The notes: a model not told the origin generated them from the letters alone. Counted from the stretch's first letter, positions 25,879 through 35,053 are shown. The stretch is 64,000 nucleotides of DNA from Streptomyces inhibens (GCF_003389455.1 NZ_QUAC01000209.1:46859-110858); one strand, 5' to 3'. Made by a program: numbers and translations.

Positions 25879-27051
25879 ATGGATTACGACGTTCCTCCCC
25901 GGCAAAAGCGCCGCCGGTGGTGCGGGGTGGCCGCGGCAATGATGCTCGTCCCCGCCGTCATAGCGCCACCGAGCGCCTATCTGCTGGCGGTCATGGCCGC
26001 ATTGACGCTGGCCGTATCGATACTTGCCTGGCCGACCGGCCGGATCTCCCTGGCCCAGGCGGCGGGCGGCGTCGCGCTGCTCTCCCTCGCCGCGGACATC
26101 GGCTACTTCGGGCAGCCCGGCCTGGTGATCCTCTGGTACCCGTTCGAGACGGTCGCGCTGCTCGTTCTCCTGGAGCGGGTGGTACGCCATGTGCCCAGCC
26201 CCCGGGTGGGCATTGTCGCCCCGCTGACCGGCGCAGCCGTCATCCTGCTGCCCCTGCGCTTCACCCTGCACGCCCCCAACGCCGGGCTCAAGGAGTCGGT
26301 CTTCGCGGCCTCGCTGGCCCTGATCCCGGCGGCCTGCGCGACGGGTGTGGGGCTCTATCTGCGGTCGCTGGACAACCGCCGGGCGCACGCCGTGGCGCTG
26401 GCGCGGCGCGAACAGCGCCTCGAAGTCGCCCGTGATCTGCATGACTTCGTCGCCCATGAGGTGACCGGCATCGTCCTGGAGGCCCAGGCCGCCCAACTCA
26501 GCAAGGACGCCGGGCCCGAGGAGCACCTCGCCCTTCTGCAGCGCATCGAGAAGGCCGGGCTACGGGCGCTGGACTCCATGGACCAGACGGTGACGACGCT
26601 GCGCGAGGCGGACGGCCGCAAGTGGGGCGAGCCGCCGCCCACCCGGCTCTACGGCCTGGCCGACCTCCCCGAGCTCGTCGGCCGCTTCTCCTCCATGGCC
26701 GCCTCCGAGGTGGCGCTGTCCCTGGAGGACGAGGTCGCCGGCACCCTCTCGCGGGAGGCCGAGGACACCGCGTACCGCGTGGTACTTGAATCGTTGACCA
26801 ACGTCCGTCGGCATGCGCCGCAGGCCGGCCGGGTCCAGGTGTTCGCCGGACGGACCGCCGACCGGGCCGTGGAGGTCTCGGTCGCCGACAACGCCGGCCC
26901 GGGGGCGCCCGCAGGCACCCGGCAGGGCGGCGGTACGGGCCTGGCGGGCCTCAGCGAACGCGTCAGCGCCCTGGGCGGCTCCCTGGAGGCGGGCCCGTAC
27001 GAGAACGGGTGGCGGGTCAGGTGCCTGCTGCCGGCGCCCGCCATCCGCTGA
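25879..27051 (+). CDS. Sensor histidine kinase (HisKA_3 type)
   Basis: 390 residues from ATG 25879. There are about five to six membrane helices in residues 15–165, then a HisKA_3 dimerisation domain with the phospho-His near 188 (RDLHDFVAHEV), and a degenerate HATPase domain (ESLTNVRRHA as N-box, GGGTGLAGLSERV as G-box). TAGCCT at 25865–25870 ends eight bases before the ATG and no Shine–Dalgarno is seen, so the transcript is probably leaderless. Partner of the preceding response regulator, from which it is separated by the operator-like palindrome. Confidence 0.9.
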   Translation: MDYDVPPRQKRRRWCGVAAAMMLVPAVIAPPSAYLLAVMAALTLAVSILAWPTGRISLAQAAGGVALLSLAADIGYFGQPGLVILWYPFETVALLVLLERVVRHVPSPRVGIVAPLTGAAVILLPLRFTLHAPNAGLKESVFAASLALIPAACATGVGLYLRSLDNRRAHAVALARREQRLEVARDLHDFVAHEVTGIVLEAQAAQLSKDAGPEEHLALLQRIEKAGLRALDSMDQTVTTLREADGRKWGEPPPTRLYGLADLPELVGRFSSMAASEVALSLEDEVAGTLSREAEDTAYRVVLESLTNVRRHAPQAGRVQVFAGRTADRAVEVSVADNAGPGAPAGTRQGGGTGLAGLSERVSALGGSLEAGPYENGWRVRCLLPAPAIR

Positions 27052-27057
27052 GCGGAT

Positions 27058-27075
27058 ATCTGCCGATCGGCAGAT
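27058..27075. promoter_or_regulatory. 18-bp palindrome ATCTGCCG-AT-CGGCAGAT, operator candidate
   Basis: Same arms as 25798–25815; lies 64 bases before the lipoprotein/ABC operon start at 27140. Confidence 0.7.
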
Positions 27076-27139
27076 GTGCCGGCCGCCCGGGCCCGGGATC
27101 CTCATAGGAGTGCACCACCCCGTGACTCTGGAGGAACCG

Positions 27140-27538
27140 ATGTTCTCAGGCACCATCTCGAAGCGGCCCGCCACACTCGTCGTCGCGGTGGCGGCCGTCG
27201 CCGCCACCCTCGGCCTCTCCGGCTGCTCCGTGGACGCCTCGAAGGCGAAGCCCGAATCGAAGTCGTTCACGTACTCGGGCAAGTCCCTGAAGCTGACGAC
27301 GCACGAGGTCGCCACCAAGGTGGTCGCCGCCGACCGCAAGGACATCAAGGTCACCCGCTGGTTCGACTCGGCCGCGGGCAGCGAGCACCTGAAGTGGACC
27401 CTCAAGGGCGACACCCTCGACATCGACGCCGGCTGCAGCGGTATCGCGATCTGCGACGCCAAGTTCAAGGTCGAGGTCCCCAAGGGCATCGCGGTGACCA
27501 AGGACGGCGAGAAGACCGACCTGACCGGGAAGAGCTGA
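27140..27538 (+). CDS. Small lipoprotein, DUF4097-like
   Basis: 132 residues from ATG 27140 (GGAGGAA at 27130–27136). Signal peptide with lipobox LSGC at about residues 25–28. The mature part has repeating beta-strand pattern (LKLTTHEVATKVVA, LKWTLKGDTLDIDAGC) like DUF4097 adhesin-like domains. First gene of a unit with an ABC exporter, two bases ahead of the ATPase gene. It may act as an envelope-stress sensor or accessory of the exporter; no firm function. Confidence 0.75.
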   Translation: MFSGTISKRPATLVVAVAAVAATLGLSGCSVDASKAKPESKSFTYSGKSLKLTTHEVATKVVAADRKDIKVTRWFDSAAGSEHLKWTLKGDTLDIDAGCSGIAICDAKFKVEVPKGIAVTKDGEKTDLTGKS

Positions 27539-27540
27539 CC

Positions 27541-28461
27541 GTGCTCGACCTCGTCAACATCACCAAGGTCTACAAGGGCGGCAAGCACGCCGTGGACGAC
27601 CTGACGATGCGTCTGGAGCCCGGCATGCTCGGCCTGCTGGGCCCCAACGGCGCCGGCAAGTCGTCCCTCATGCGGATCGCCTCCACGGTCACCCGGCCCA
27701 CCAGCGGAAAGGTCCTCTTCCACGGAGAGGACGCAGTCGCCAAGCCCAACGCGCTGCGCCGGGCCCTCGGTTACCTCCCGCAGGACTTCGGCGTCTACCC
27801 GAACCTGACCTCCCGCGAGTTCCTCAGGTATCTGGCGGCGGCCAAGGGCGTCTCGGCCAAGACCGCCAAGGCCCGTATCGATGAGCTCCTGGAGCTCGTC
27901 AACCTCACCGAAGCGGTCAAGCGCCCCCTGGGCAAGTACTCCGGCGGCATGCTGCGCCGGGTCGGCATCGCCCAGGTGCTGCTCGCCGACCCGCAGGTGA
28001 TCATCGTGGACGAGCCGACCGCGGGGCTGGACCCCGAGGAGCGGGTCAGGTTCCGCAATCTGCTCAGCGATCTGGCGGCCGAAAAGGTCGTGATGCTCTC
28101 CACCCACATCGTCTCCGACGTCGAGTCGGTGGCCTCCGACATCGCGGTGATGGCCGGCGGCCGGCTGCAGCGCCGCGGCACCCCCGAGGACCTGCTGCGC
28201 TCGGTGGACGGCCAGGTCTGGGAGGTGCTGGTCGACCCCTCGTCCGTAGCGGCGGTGCAGGCGCAGTACACCGTCAGCCGCCTGGTCCGCACGACCGAGG
28301 GCGTCCGTATCCGGCTGCTCTCGCGCGAGCTGCCGTACGAGGGCGCCGTCCAGCTGACGCCCGACCTGGAAGACGCCTACCTCGCCATCATCCGCGGGGC
28401 CGACGGCGGCCGGGCCGCCCAGGGCTTCGGCGACCGGCCGCTCCAGGCACGGGCGGTGTGA
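27541..28461 (+). CDS. ABC transporter ATP-binding protein
   Basis: 306 residues from GTG 27541. Walker A GPNGAGKSS, signature YSGGMLRRVGIAQ, Walker B VIIVDEPTAGLDPEE and H-switch STHIVSD are all intact. The C-terminal 80 residues form the extra domain common in DrrA/CcmA-type exporters. It pairs with the permease that starts four bases after its stop. Substrate unknown; linked to the NarL-type system by a shared palindrome. Confidence 0.93.
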   Translation: MLDLVNITKVYKGGKHAVDDLTMRLEPGMLGLLGPNGAGKSSLMRIASTVTRPTSGKVLFHGEDAVAKPNALRRALGYLPQDFGVYPNLTSREFLRYLAAAKGVSAKTAKARIDELLELVNLTEAVKRPLGKYSGGMLRRVGIAQVLLADPQVIIVDEPTAGLDPEERVRFRNLLSDLAAEKVVMLSTHIVSDVESVASDIAVMAGGRLQRRGTPEDLLRSVDGQVWEVLVDPSSVAAVQAQYTVSRLVRTTEGVRIRLLSRELPYEGAVQLTPDLEDAYLAIIRGADGGRAAQGFGDRPLQARAV

Positions 28462-28465
28462 GGCA

Positions 28466-30097
28466 ATGATGCGCATGCTCACCGGTCTTGCGGTGGCCGA
28501 CTTCCGCGACCGGGTACGCCGGCCCGCGTATGTCGTGATCCTGGCCGCGGCCGTCGCCCTCGGTTACGTGGCGGTGCCCGACTCGGACGCCAAATGGATG
28601 ATCATGCAGATCGGTGATCACCGCGGGATCTACAACAGCGCCTACGTCGGCATGGTGACGGCCCTGGCCAGCGGTCTGTGGATCACCCTCGGCGGCTTCT
28701 ACATCGTCCGCAACTCCATCGAACGCGACCGCAGCACCCGCGTCGGCCAGCTGCTCGCCGCCACCCCGCTGCGCACCACCGCGTACATGGTCGGCAAGTT
28801 CCTCAGCAACCTCATGCTGCTGTCCTCCATGCTCGTGGTGCTCGCGCTCACCGCCCTGGTCATGCAACTGGCCCGCGGCGAGTCGCACGACATCGACCTG
28901 ATCGCCCTCTGGCAGCCCTTCCTCCTCATCGCGCTGCCGCTCGTCGCGCTGACCGCCGCCCTCGCGCTCCTCTTCGAATCGCTGCCGCTGCTGCGCACCG
29001 GCCTGGGCAACATCCTGTGGTTCTGCATCTGGATGGTCGTCTCGACGGCCGGCCAGGGCCCCGGTCTGCCCCTCGACGGCATCGGCGTCAACAGCGTCGT
29101 CCGGTCGATGTACGACGACATGGTCGCCCAGCACATCGATGTCACCGGCGCGTTCAGCCTCGGCCTGACCTACCTCGACAAGCCCCTCGGGCTCTTCACC
29201 TGGGACGGCTTCACGCCCACCGCCGGCTATGTCCTCGGCCGGGTGACGCTGCTGCTGATCGCCGTCGTGATCGCCATGCTCCCCGCGCTGTGGTTCGGCC
29301 GCTTCGACCCCGCGCGGACCTGGCGGGGCCAGGGGCGCACCCCCGAGCAGGCCCCGGCCGATGGTGTCGTCCAGCCGGTCTTCATCGACGAGGTCGGCCC
29401 GGGGACGCCTCCGCAGGGCTACGGGGGAGCTGCCCCGTCCCGGCCCACCGTCGCCACTCTGCTGCGCACCCGCCCGGAGCCGGGCGCCGTGACCCTGCGC
29501 GTCTGGGCCGGCGAGGTCCGCATCCTGCTGCAGGGCGTGCGCTGGTGGTGGTGGACCGGTGCCGCATTCCTCATGATCGCCGCGCTCTCCGCCCCGGAGA
29601 TCCACGGCATCATCCGCGTCATGCTGCCGCTGGCCTGGATCTGGCCGGTGCTGATCTGGTCGCGACTGGGCACCCAGCGCCACGAGTACCACGTCGACGG
29701 CATGCTCGGCGCCTACCCCGCGGTGCGCCGCCGGGTCTTCGCCGAATGGGCCGCGGGCCTGACCATCACCGCAGTGGCCGGCATCGGTCCCCTGATCCGC
29801 CTGGTGGCCGCCGCCGACTGGTTCGGTCTGGCCGGCTGGGTCGGCGGGGCCCTGTTCATCCCGTCCCTCGCCCTCACCCTGGGCACGCTCAGCCGTACCC
29901 ATCGCCTCTTCCAGGCGGTCTACCTGCCGCTCTGGTACAGCGTCGCCAACGGACTGCCGATCTTCGACTTCATGGGCGCACTGCGCGACAGCAGCGAACT
30001 GGCCGCCGTGCAGCCGTCGGTGACCGTCGCCGTTTCCGCGGCCCTGATGGCCATCGTCTTCATGACCGGTGTACTCCGCCGCTTCGGCCGCGACTGA
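28466..30097 (+). CDS. ABC transporter permease (ABC-2 type)
   Basis: 543 residues with about 12 hydrophobic segments in two halves separated by a charged loop (residues 285–340), suggesting an internal duplication of a six-helix permease. First helix pair resembles ABC-2 permeases (IERDRSTRVGQLLAATPLRT). Forms an exporter with the preceding ATPase. Start ATG 28466 overlaps none of the ATPase gene; ATG 28475 is also possible. Confidence 0.85.
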   Translation: MMRMLTGLAVADFRDRVRRPAYVVILAAAVALGYVAVPDSDAKWMIMQIGDHRGIYNSAYVGMVTALASGLWITLGGFYIVRNSIERDRSTRVGQLLAATPLRTTAYMVGKFLSNLMLLSSMLVVLALTALVMQLARGESHDIDLIALWQPFLLIALPLVALTAALALLFESLPLLRTGLGNILWFCIWMVVSTAGQGPGLPLDGIGVNSVVRSMYDDMVAQHIDVTGAFSLGLTYLDKPLGLFTWDGFTPTAGYVLGRVTLLLIAVVIAMLPALWFGRFDPARTWRGQGRTPEQAPADGVVQPVFIDEVGPGTPPQGYGGAAPSRPTVATLLRTRPEPGAVTLRVWAGEVRILLQGVRWWWWTGAAFLMIAALSAPEIHGIIRVMLPLAWIWPVLIWSRLGTQRHEYHVDGMLGAYPAVRRRVFAEWAAGLTITAVAGIGPLIRLVAAADWFGLAGWVGGALFIPSLALTLGTLSRTHRLFQAVYLPLWYSVANGLPIFDFMGALRDSSELAAVQPSVTVAVSAALMAIVFMTGVLRRFGRD

Positions 30098-30185
30098 CCC
30101 ACCGACCCCGTCGGCGCCACGGCAGCCCCGGTGCCGACGGGCTCGGAGCCGCGCGGCGCCGGTGCCCCCGAGAGAGGAACACGCC

Positions 30186-30404
30186 ATGACCGACCCCATC
30201 CGAACCCCCGACACCCTCGCCGTCGACCACACCCGTCACACACGTCCGCTCCAGGCCGAGCGCCGGATCGCGGAACTGGAGAACGAGTTGGACGAACTGC
30301 GCAGCGCCAACGAGATCCTCTTATCGGTGGCCACCTACTTCGGCAAAGCCAACGCCCTGCCCACCCGGCCGGGGATACCCGGCCCACCCGCCGACGAGCG
30401 CTGA
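30186..30404 (+). CDS. Small protein resembling the C-terminal coiled coil of IS3-family OrfA
   Basis: 72 residues, ATG 30186 with GAGAGGAA upstream. Residues 24–53 (RIAELENELDELRSANEILLS) match the leucine-zipper tail of IS3-family transposase OrfA, which normally reads ELRRANEIL. The helix-turn-helix half is absent and no OrfB follows. Either an IS remnant that kept an open frame and a good ribosome site, or a co-opted zipper protein. Coding status is uncertain. Confidence 0.5.
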   Translation: MTDPIRTPDTLAVDHTRHTRPLQAERRIAELENELDELRSANEILLSVATYFGKANALPTRPGIPGPPADER

Positions 30405-30486
30405 CGCCCGACGTAAGCGCCCCGGCACACACAAAGCCAACGGGGGTGAAGCACCGACTCGATCCGAACAGACCCGAGGAACTCCT

Positions 30487-31941
30487 ATGCGACTGTGGCC
30501 CCGGCACAAAGCCGGCCGACCCGAAACCGACCGGCACGAAACCGACCCGCACACGGCCGAGCAGCACACGGCCGACGCACACGAGGCCGGCCGGCCCGCA
30601 CCCGGCCGCACCACGAAGGGGAGCCCGCGCTCGCTCCCCGCGACGATCGTCATGACGCTGACGGTGGCCCTGGCCGTGACCCTGACCGCGGCGCTGACCG
30701 GGGCCTTCGCCCCCGCCCGCCCGTCTCTCAGGAGCGAGAAGGCCGCCCCCGCCGCCCCCCACTCCCCCCAGTGGACAGCCACCTGGGGAGCCGCCATGCA
30801 GCAGGCGACGGACGACGCCACGGAGGACACCCCCAACTGGTCCCGGCAGGGATTCAAGAACGAGACCCTGCGCCAGGTGATCCGGCTCAGCGTCGGCGGC
30901 CCCGAGCTCCGTATCCGCCTCTCCAACGCCTACGGCACCAAGCCCCTCCACATCGCCGGCGCCACCGTCGCCAGGTCCGACGGCGAGGCCAAGGCGCGGC
31001 CCGGCACCGTACGCACCCTCACCTTCCGCCATGCGCCCGCCCTCACCATCCCCGCGGGCCGCGACACCGTCAGCGACGCGGTGGCCATGCCGACCGCCAA
31101 CCTCGAAAAACTCACCGTCACCCTGCGCTTCACCACCCCCACCGGCCCGGCCACCATGCACCGCTTCACCACGGCCACGTCCTACCGCGCCCCCGGCGAC
31201 CGGCTACGCAGCCCCACCGCCGATGACTTCAACCGCCGTACCTCGCACGCCTGGTACTTCCTGACGGCCGTCGATGTGACCCAGGAGCCGCCCCGTTCGG
31301 CCGACTCCCTCATGGTGTTCGGCGACTCCCTCATGGACGGCGTCGGCACCAGCCCCGACACCGACAACCGCTTCTCCGACAAACTCGCCGAACGCCTCAT
31401 CGCCGCCGGCCGCCCCCAGGGCATGACCAACGCCGGCCTGGCGGGCGACCCCCTGCTGCACGATTCCCCCTGCTTCGGCGAGAAGGGCACCGCCCGCTTC
31501 GCCAAGGAACTGCGCGACCGCGCCGCCCTGCGCACCGTCTTCATCCACCTCGGCGCCAATGACCTCGCCCAGTCCCAGCAGGACGACCCCTGCACCAGGA
31601 ACCGCCCCCCGGTGACCGCCCAACAGCTCATCGACGGCCACCTCGCCCTGGTCCGCGCGGCCCACGCCCGCGGCATCAAGGCCATCGGGGTGACGATCCT
31701 CCCCCTCAGGAGCGCCGTCTTCCCCTTCACCACCCCCGCCGGCGACAAGATCCGCCGGCAGCTCAACCACTGGATCCGCACCAGCCACACCTACGACGCC
31801 GTCCTCGACGCCGACCGCGTCCTGACCGACCCCGCGAACCCCAACCGCCCCCGCCCCGGCTACATCTCTCAAGACGGCCTCCACCCCAGCGACGCCGGCT
31901 ACCTGGCCCTCGCCTCCGCCGTCAACCTGACCACCCTCTGA
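30487..31941 (+). CDS. Secreted SGNH/GDSL-family esterase
   Basis: 484 residues. A long charged N-terminus (1–48) precedes a membrane/signal segment (about 55–78). The SGNH blocks are present: block I FGDSLMDG (nucleophile Ser about 279), block II Gly in NAGLAGDP, block III LGANDLA and block V DGLHPSDAGY (Asp/His). This two-part architecture, with a beta-rich N-terminal domain, is typical of Streptomyces secreted GDSL esterases. The sequence from about 30495 to 30610 is repetitive (runs of CCGACC/CACACGGCC type). Probably acts on extracellular esters or polysaccharide acetyl groups. Confidence 0.9.
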   Translation: MRLWPRHKAGRPETDRHETDPHTAEQHTADAHEAGRPAPGRTTKGSPRSLPATIVMTLTVALAVTLTAALTGAFAPARPSLRSEKAAPAAPHSPQWTATWGAAMQQATDDATEDTPNWSRQGFKNETLRQVIRLSVGGPELRIRLSNAYGTKPLHIAGATVARSDGEAKARPGTVRTLTFRHAPALTIPAGRDTVSDAVAMPTANLEKLTVTLRFTTPTGPATMHRFTTATSYRAPGDRLRSPTADDFNRRTSHAWYFLTAVDVTQEPPRSADSLMVFGDSLMDGVGTSPDTDNRFSDKLAERLIAAGRPQGMTNAGLAGDPLLHDSPCFGEKGTARFAKELRDRAALRTVFIHLGANDLAQSQQDDPCTRNRPPVTAQQLIDGHLALVRAAHARGIKAIGVTILPLRSAVFPFTTPAGDKIRRQLNHWIRTSHTYDAVLDADRVLTDPANPNRPRPGYISQDGLHPSDAGYLALASAVNLTTL

Positions 31942-31964
31942 CCCCACTCCCCCACCCCAAGACA

Positions 31965-31999
31965 GCCCCGACCAGGTGCCCCCCGTCCCTGGTCGGGGC
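31965..31999 (+). terminator. Rho-independent-type hairpin
   Basis: GCCCCGACCAGG pairs with CCTGGTCGGGGC around an 11-base loop. It lies 24 bases after the esterase stop. Confidence 0.7.
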
Positions 32000-32094
32000 G
32001 CACCGCCTCCTTCACTTTCAACGACAGCGGTTGTCGATGAGTTGGGGAGGCGGTTGCTGTTCTTCGGGCTCAGAGAGGTTCACGAGAAACGACG

Positions 32095-32733
32095 TCATTC
32101 CCGCGCCTGCTGCGTCAGGGAACCGTTCCCACTCGTCTGGAAGATCCGGTCAAGGTGGTGGTTGAGCACCGTGGCGGCGGATTGTGGGCTGCGCTGGCCG
32201 ACGAGGACGCTGGTGCCGAGTCCCGCAGACATGGCAAGCAGGCTGACTGCCTCCAATTGCACGTCCACACCGGGCTGAACGAGATCCGCCTCCTGTGCCT
32301 GCCGGAGGAGTTCGGTAAGAGTGTCCTCGGCGGCATCGGGGTTCCAGATGAACGGCTGGGCGGCGAGCGCCTGGTCGGTCACGGCCAGAACGGCGTACGA
32401 GGTGTAGACGAGGTGGAAGGCACGGCTCTCCTCGTCGGTCGGCAACGACGCCATCAGGAGCGCCTCGATCATCGCGCGCGGTCCCCGGTCGTCACCGGCG
32501 GCCCGGGACCGGGCTGCGACTCGTTCCGCGAATCTCTCCACCAGATGCTGCAACCCGTAGAGCAGCAGTTTTTCCTTGGTCTCGAAGTAGTACTGCACCA
32601 GCCGCAGTGACACCCCCGCCTCTGCTGCCACGTCGCGCATTCCCACGGCGTGCAGGCCGCGGTGGCTGGCGACCCGGACGAGCGCCTTGGCGATCTCGGT
32701 ACGCCGTTCCGCGTGGTCCACGCGCTTGGGCAT
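32095..32733 (-). CDS. TetR-family transcriptional regulator
   Basis: 212 residues. The N-terminal TetR helix-turn-helix spans residues 8–55 (GMRDVAAEAGVSLRLVQYYF) and the rest is a helical ligand domain. Divergent from the alpha/beta hydrolase gene. The 117-base gap between the starts contains three GTACCAC half-sites, so autoregulation and repression of the hydrolase is likely. Confidence 0.92.
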   Translation of the reverse strand: MPKRVDHAERRTEIAKALVRVASHRGLHAVGMRDVAAEAGVSLRLVQYYFETKEKLLLYGLQHLVERFAERVAARSRAAGDDRGPRAMIEALLMASLPTDEESRAFHLVYTSYAVLAVTDQALAAQPFIWNPDAAEDTLTELLRQAQEADLVQPGVDVQLEAVSLLAMSAGLGTSVLVGQRSPQSAATVLNHHLDRIFQTSGNGSLTQQARE

Positions 32734-32794
32734 CGGCCGCCCCTTCGTCGTCGGTTGCCTTGGCTGGGCGCCCCCAGATCATGATGATACAGCT

Positions 32795-32823
32795 GTACCA
32801 CCGACGTGGTACGTTCGTACCAC
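32795..32823. promoter_or_regulatory. TetR operator candidate: three GTACCAC half-sites
   Basis: GTACCAC (32795) – CGAC – GTGGTACG (32806) – TT – CGTACCAC (32816). The central half-site is shared by two overlapping palindromes, one with 4-base and one with 2-base spacing. Lies between the divergent TetR and hydrolase genes. Confidence 0.75.
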
Positions 32824-32849
32824 GAAGATTCGATATTCCGGAGGTGGCC

Positions 32850-33761
32850 GTGTCAGAGACCACGACTCGCACCCAGGCCGATGTCGGCCGCTATGTGAGC
32901 GATGCCTTGCGCGACCGCTACTTCGCGGCCTGCGACGCGGTTCATGCATGGGGGGCGCCCGCGCTCGCGGAAATGGACGTGGAGACGTCCTTCGGCACCA
33001 CGCACGTATACCGGTACGGCCCTGCGGACCCGGCCGCCCGATCCCGCACCCCCGTCGTCCTGGTCCACGGGGCGGGCTCCTGCTCTGCCATGTGGTATCC
33101 GAACACCCCCGCCCTCAGCGCCGACCGCACCGTCTACGCGATCGACACCCCAGGCGATCCGGGACGCAGCGTGCAGCGCGAACCCATCCATCAACCCGAC
33201 CGAGCCGCACAGTGGCTGGACGAGACGCTTGCCGGGCTCGGGCTTGACCGCGTGCACCTTGTCGGGTCCTCCTACGGCGGATGGCTCACCCTCAACCAAG
33301 CGCACCGCAGGCCCGGCCGCCTGGCCTCCGTCACGCTGCTCGACCCCGGCGGGCTGGAGAAGGTGGGACTGCGCTTCTTCGTCTGGATCTTCGCCAGCCT
33401 CTTCGCGACCTTCGCACCCAAGGCGCTGCGGCCACGGCTGGCGGCCTGGCTGGAGCAGCCGGTCGTCATCGTGCCGGAACTCCGCACCATGATCAGGCTC
33501 GGCGTCCGCGCCTACCGCATACGCCGCCCGGCGCCGCTGCCCCTCTCCGAGGCCGAACTGTCCGGCATCCGCACCCCGCTCTATCTGGTGCTCGGCAAGC
33601 GAAGCCTCCTCGTGCATCCGCAGCGCCAGGTCGAGCGCGTACCGGGCCTGATTCCCGGCGCACAGGCCGACATCATCTCCGGCACGGGCCACGGACCGCA
33701 GATCGACCACGCGGAGGAGATCAACCGCCGGATGCTGAGCTTCATGGACTCCGTCAGCTGA
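32850..33761 (+). CDS. Alpha/beta-hydrolase
   Basis: 303 residues from GTG 32850 (GGAGG at 32839–32843). It has the oxyanion motif HGAG, nucleophile elbow GSSYGGW (Ser about 138), acid strand LYLVLGKRS and a final His in GTGHGPQIDHAEEIN. Likely ester, lactone or haloacid-type hydrolase; the substrate may be the ligand of the divergent TetR regulator. No signal peptide. Confidence 0.88.
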   Translation: MSETTTRTQADVGRYVSDALRDRYFAACDAVHAWGAPALAEMDVETSFGTTHVYRYGPADPAARSRTPVVLVHGAGSCSAMWYPNTPALSADRTVYAIDTPGDPGRSVQREPIHQPDRAAQWLDETLAGLGLDRVHLVGSSYGGWLTLNQAHRRPGRLASVTLLDPGGLEKVGLRFFVWIFASLFATFAPKALRPRLAAWLEQPVVIVPELRTMIRLGVRAYRIRRPAPLPLSEAELSGIRTPLYLVLGKRSLLVHPQRQVERVPGLIPGAQADIISGTGHGPQIDHAEEINRRMLSFMDSVS

Positions 33762-34079
33762 CAGCCGCCGAACCTGACGGGCCCAGGGGCCGCCCCGTCC
33801 TCGTGGCCGGCCCCTGGACCCCTGGCAAGTCCCCGGTACCGTCAAAACTCGGGTTCTGGCTCAACTTCTGTGGTGACAGGGCCGGGGCCGGTCGGCTGCG
33901 AGGCTGTGCCCCACGACTCGCGAACAAAGCCAGGGCACATGTACGTCACCCGAGCCGCCGCATATGTAGATCACGTAACAGCGGTCGATGGACGGCTGTT
34001 ACACGCCTGACAGACCATCGAGAACCGTCACTCATAGCTTCGGACGCGCCGACCGATCACAACAACCGGAGCGACAGCT
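33762..34079 (+). promoter_or_regulatory. Intergenic: hairpin terminator and inverted repeat before secreted protein gene
   Basis: A hairpin at 33783–33817 (CCAGGGGCCG/CGGCCCCTGG) ends the hydrolase transcript. Further right, GTAACAGC (33975–33982) and GCTGTTAC (33995–34002) form an inverted repeat with a 12-base spacer, 78 bases before the next start. This is a candidate operator for the downstream OmpR-type regulator. No gene seen here. Confidence 0.55.
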
Positions 34080-34580
34080 ATGAACCGCACCCCCCGCACG
34101 ACCCGGCGCAAGAAGACGGCCATAGGGGCCGCCCTGGCCGGAGTCGCCGTCCTCGGCATGTTCGCCACCGCCCACGCGGCAAACGCCACGCCCGCCCCGG
34201 CGCACACCGTGGCCACCGCGCACATCGCCCGGACCGCCAACACCCCTTACGTCATCAACCACTACGGCGAGGAGAACGCGGACAAGGGGCGCGCCGAGCG
34301 CAGCCCCAAGAGCCTGGTGCTCTCCGAGTTCACCTCGATCAACGGCCTCAACTGGCAGCAGTGGGGCGCGAAGAAGGCTGTCGGCACCGGAAAGGTCACC
34401 GGCGCCTGGTGCCTGGAAACCTGCCTCGACAAGCCGCTGAAGGCGACCGTCACGCTCTCCGACCCCAAGACCGTGAACGGCAAGAAGGTCTTCTCCACCT
34501 TCACCCTGAAGCTGGCCGGTAACCCCGGAACGTACGATTCCGAGGATCTCCGCGGCAAGCGTCCGCTCGCCACCAGCTGA
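34080..34580 (+). CDS. Secreted protein of unknown function, paralogue of the next gene
   Basis: 166 residues. A twin-Arg-like n-region (RRKKT) and a signal peptide ending AHAANA (about residues 12–36). The mature part holds a motif shared with the next protein: W-x-x-W-G-x-x-K-A-V-x-T-G-x-V-x-G-x-W-C-x-x-x-C. The two cysteines may form a disulphide. It is the first gene of a unit with a lipoprotein and a CseBC-like two-component system, an arrangement suggesting a cell-envelope signal or sensor accessory. No known function. Confidence 0.7.
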   Translation: MNRTPRTTRRKKTAIGAALAGVAVLGMFATAHAANATPAPAHTVATAHIARTANTPYVINHYGEENADKGRAERSPKSLVLSEFTSINGLNWQQWGAKKAVGTGKVTGAWCLETCLDKPLKATVTLSDPKTVNGKKVFSTFTLKLAGNPGTYDSEDLRGKRPLATS

Positions 34581-34594
34581 CGCGAAAGGCCCCC

Positions 34595-35041
34595 ATGAAC
34601 AAGCCCACGGCCGTGGCCACCGTCTTCGTCCTGGCGCTGACGGCCGTGGGCACCACCGGCTGCGGCAGCCCCGAACAGCCCCACATCGAGGGCCCCGCCC
34701 CCAGCCCCACCCAGGCCTTTGGCCCGGTCTATGTCTCCGACAGCGAGGCCCACCCGCTGAGCCGTCCCACGAGCTTCGGCGTCACCGAGTTCACCGGGGT
34801 CTCCCAGCTGAGCTGGCGCTCCTGGGGAACGGCGAAGGCCGTTGCCACCGGACGGGTTTCCGGAAACTGGTGCATCCCCCACTGCCCCGCAAACGGCTAT
34901 CCGGCCACCGTCGAACTCACCCGCCTGCAGCGCCATGAGAACGTCTCGTACTACACCCGCGCCGTCGTACGGTCCTCCCACCTCCCGCCCGATCAGGCGG
35001 CCGAGCTGCGCAGGGTGCGGCTGCCCGTCCCCGAATCCTAG
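34595..35041 (+). CDS. Lipoprotein paralogous to the preceding secreted protein
   Basis: 148 residues, signal peptide with lipobox TTGC (Cys about 23). The mature part repeats the W-x-x-W-G…WC…C motif of the preceding gene, so the pair is a duplication in which one copy is free and one is lipid-anchored. It lies 12 bases before the response regulator gene. By position it resembles CseA, the lipoprotein of the SigE-CseABC system, but I see no sequence match to claim homology. Confidence 0.72.
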   Translation: MNKPTAVATVFVLALTAVGTTGCGSPEQPHIEGPAPSPTQAFGPVYVSDSEAHPLSRPTSFGVTEFTGVSQLSWRSWGTAKAVATGRVSGNWCIPHCPANGYPATVELTRLQRHENVSYYTRAVVRSSHLPPDQAAELRRVRLPVPES

Positions 35042-35053
35042 GAACCGCAAGCG

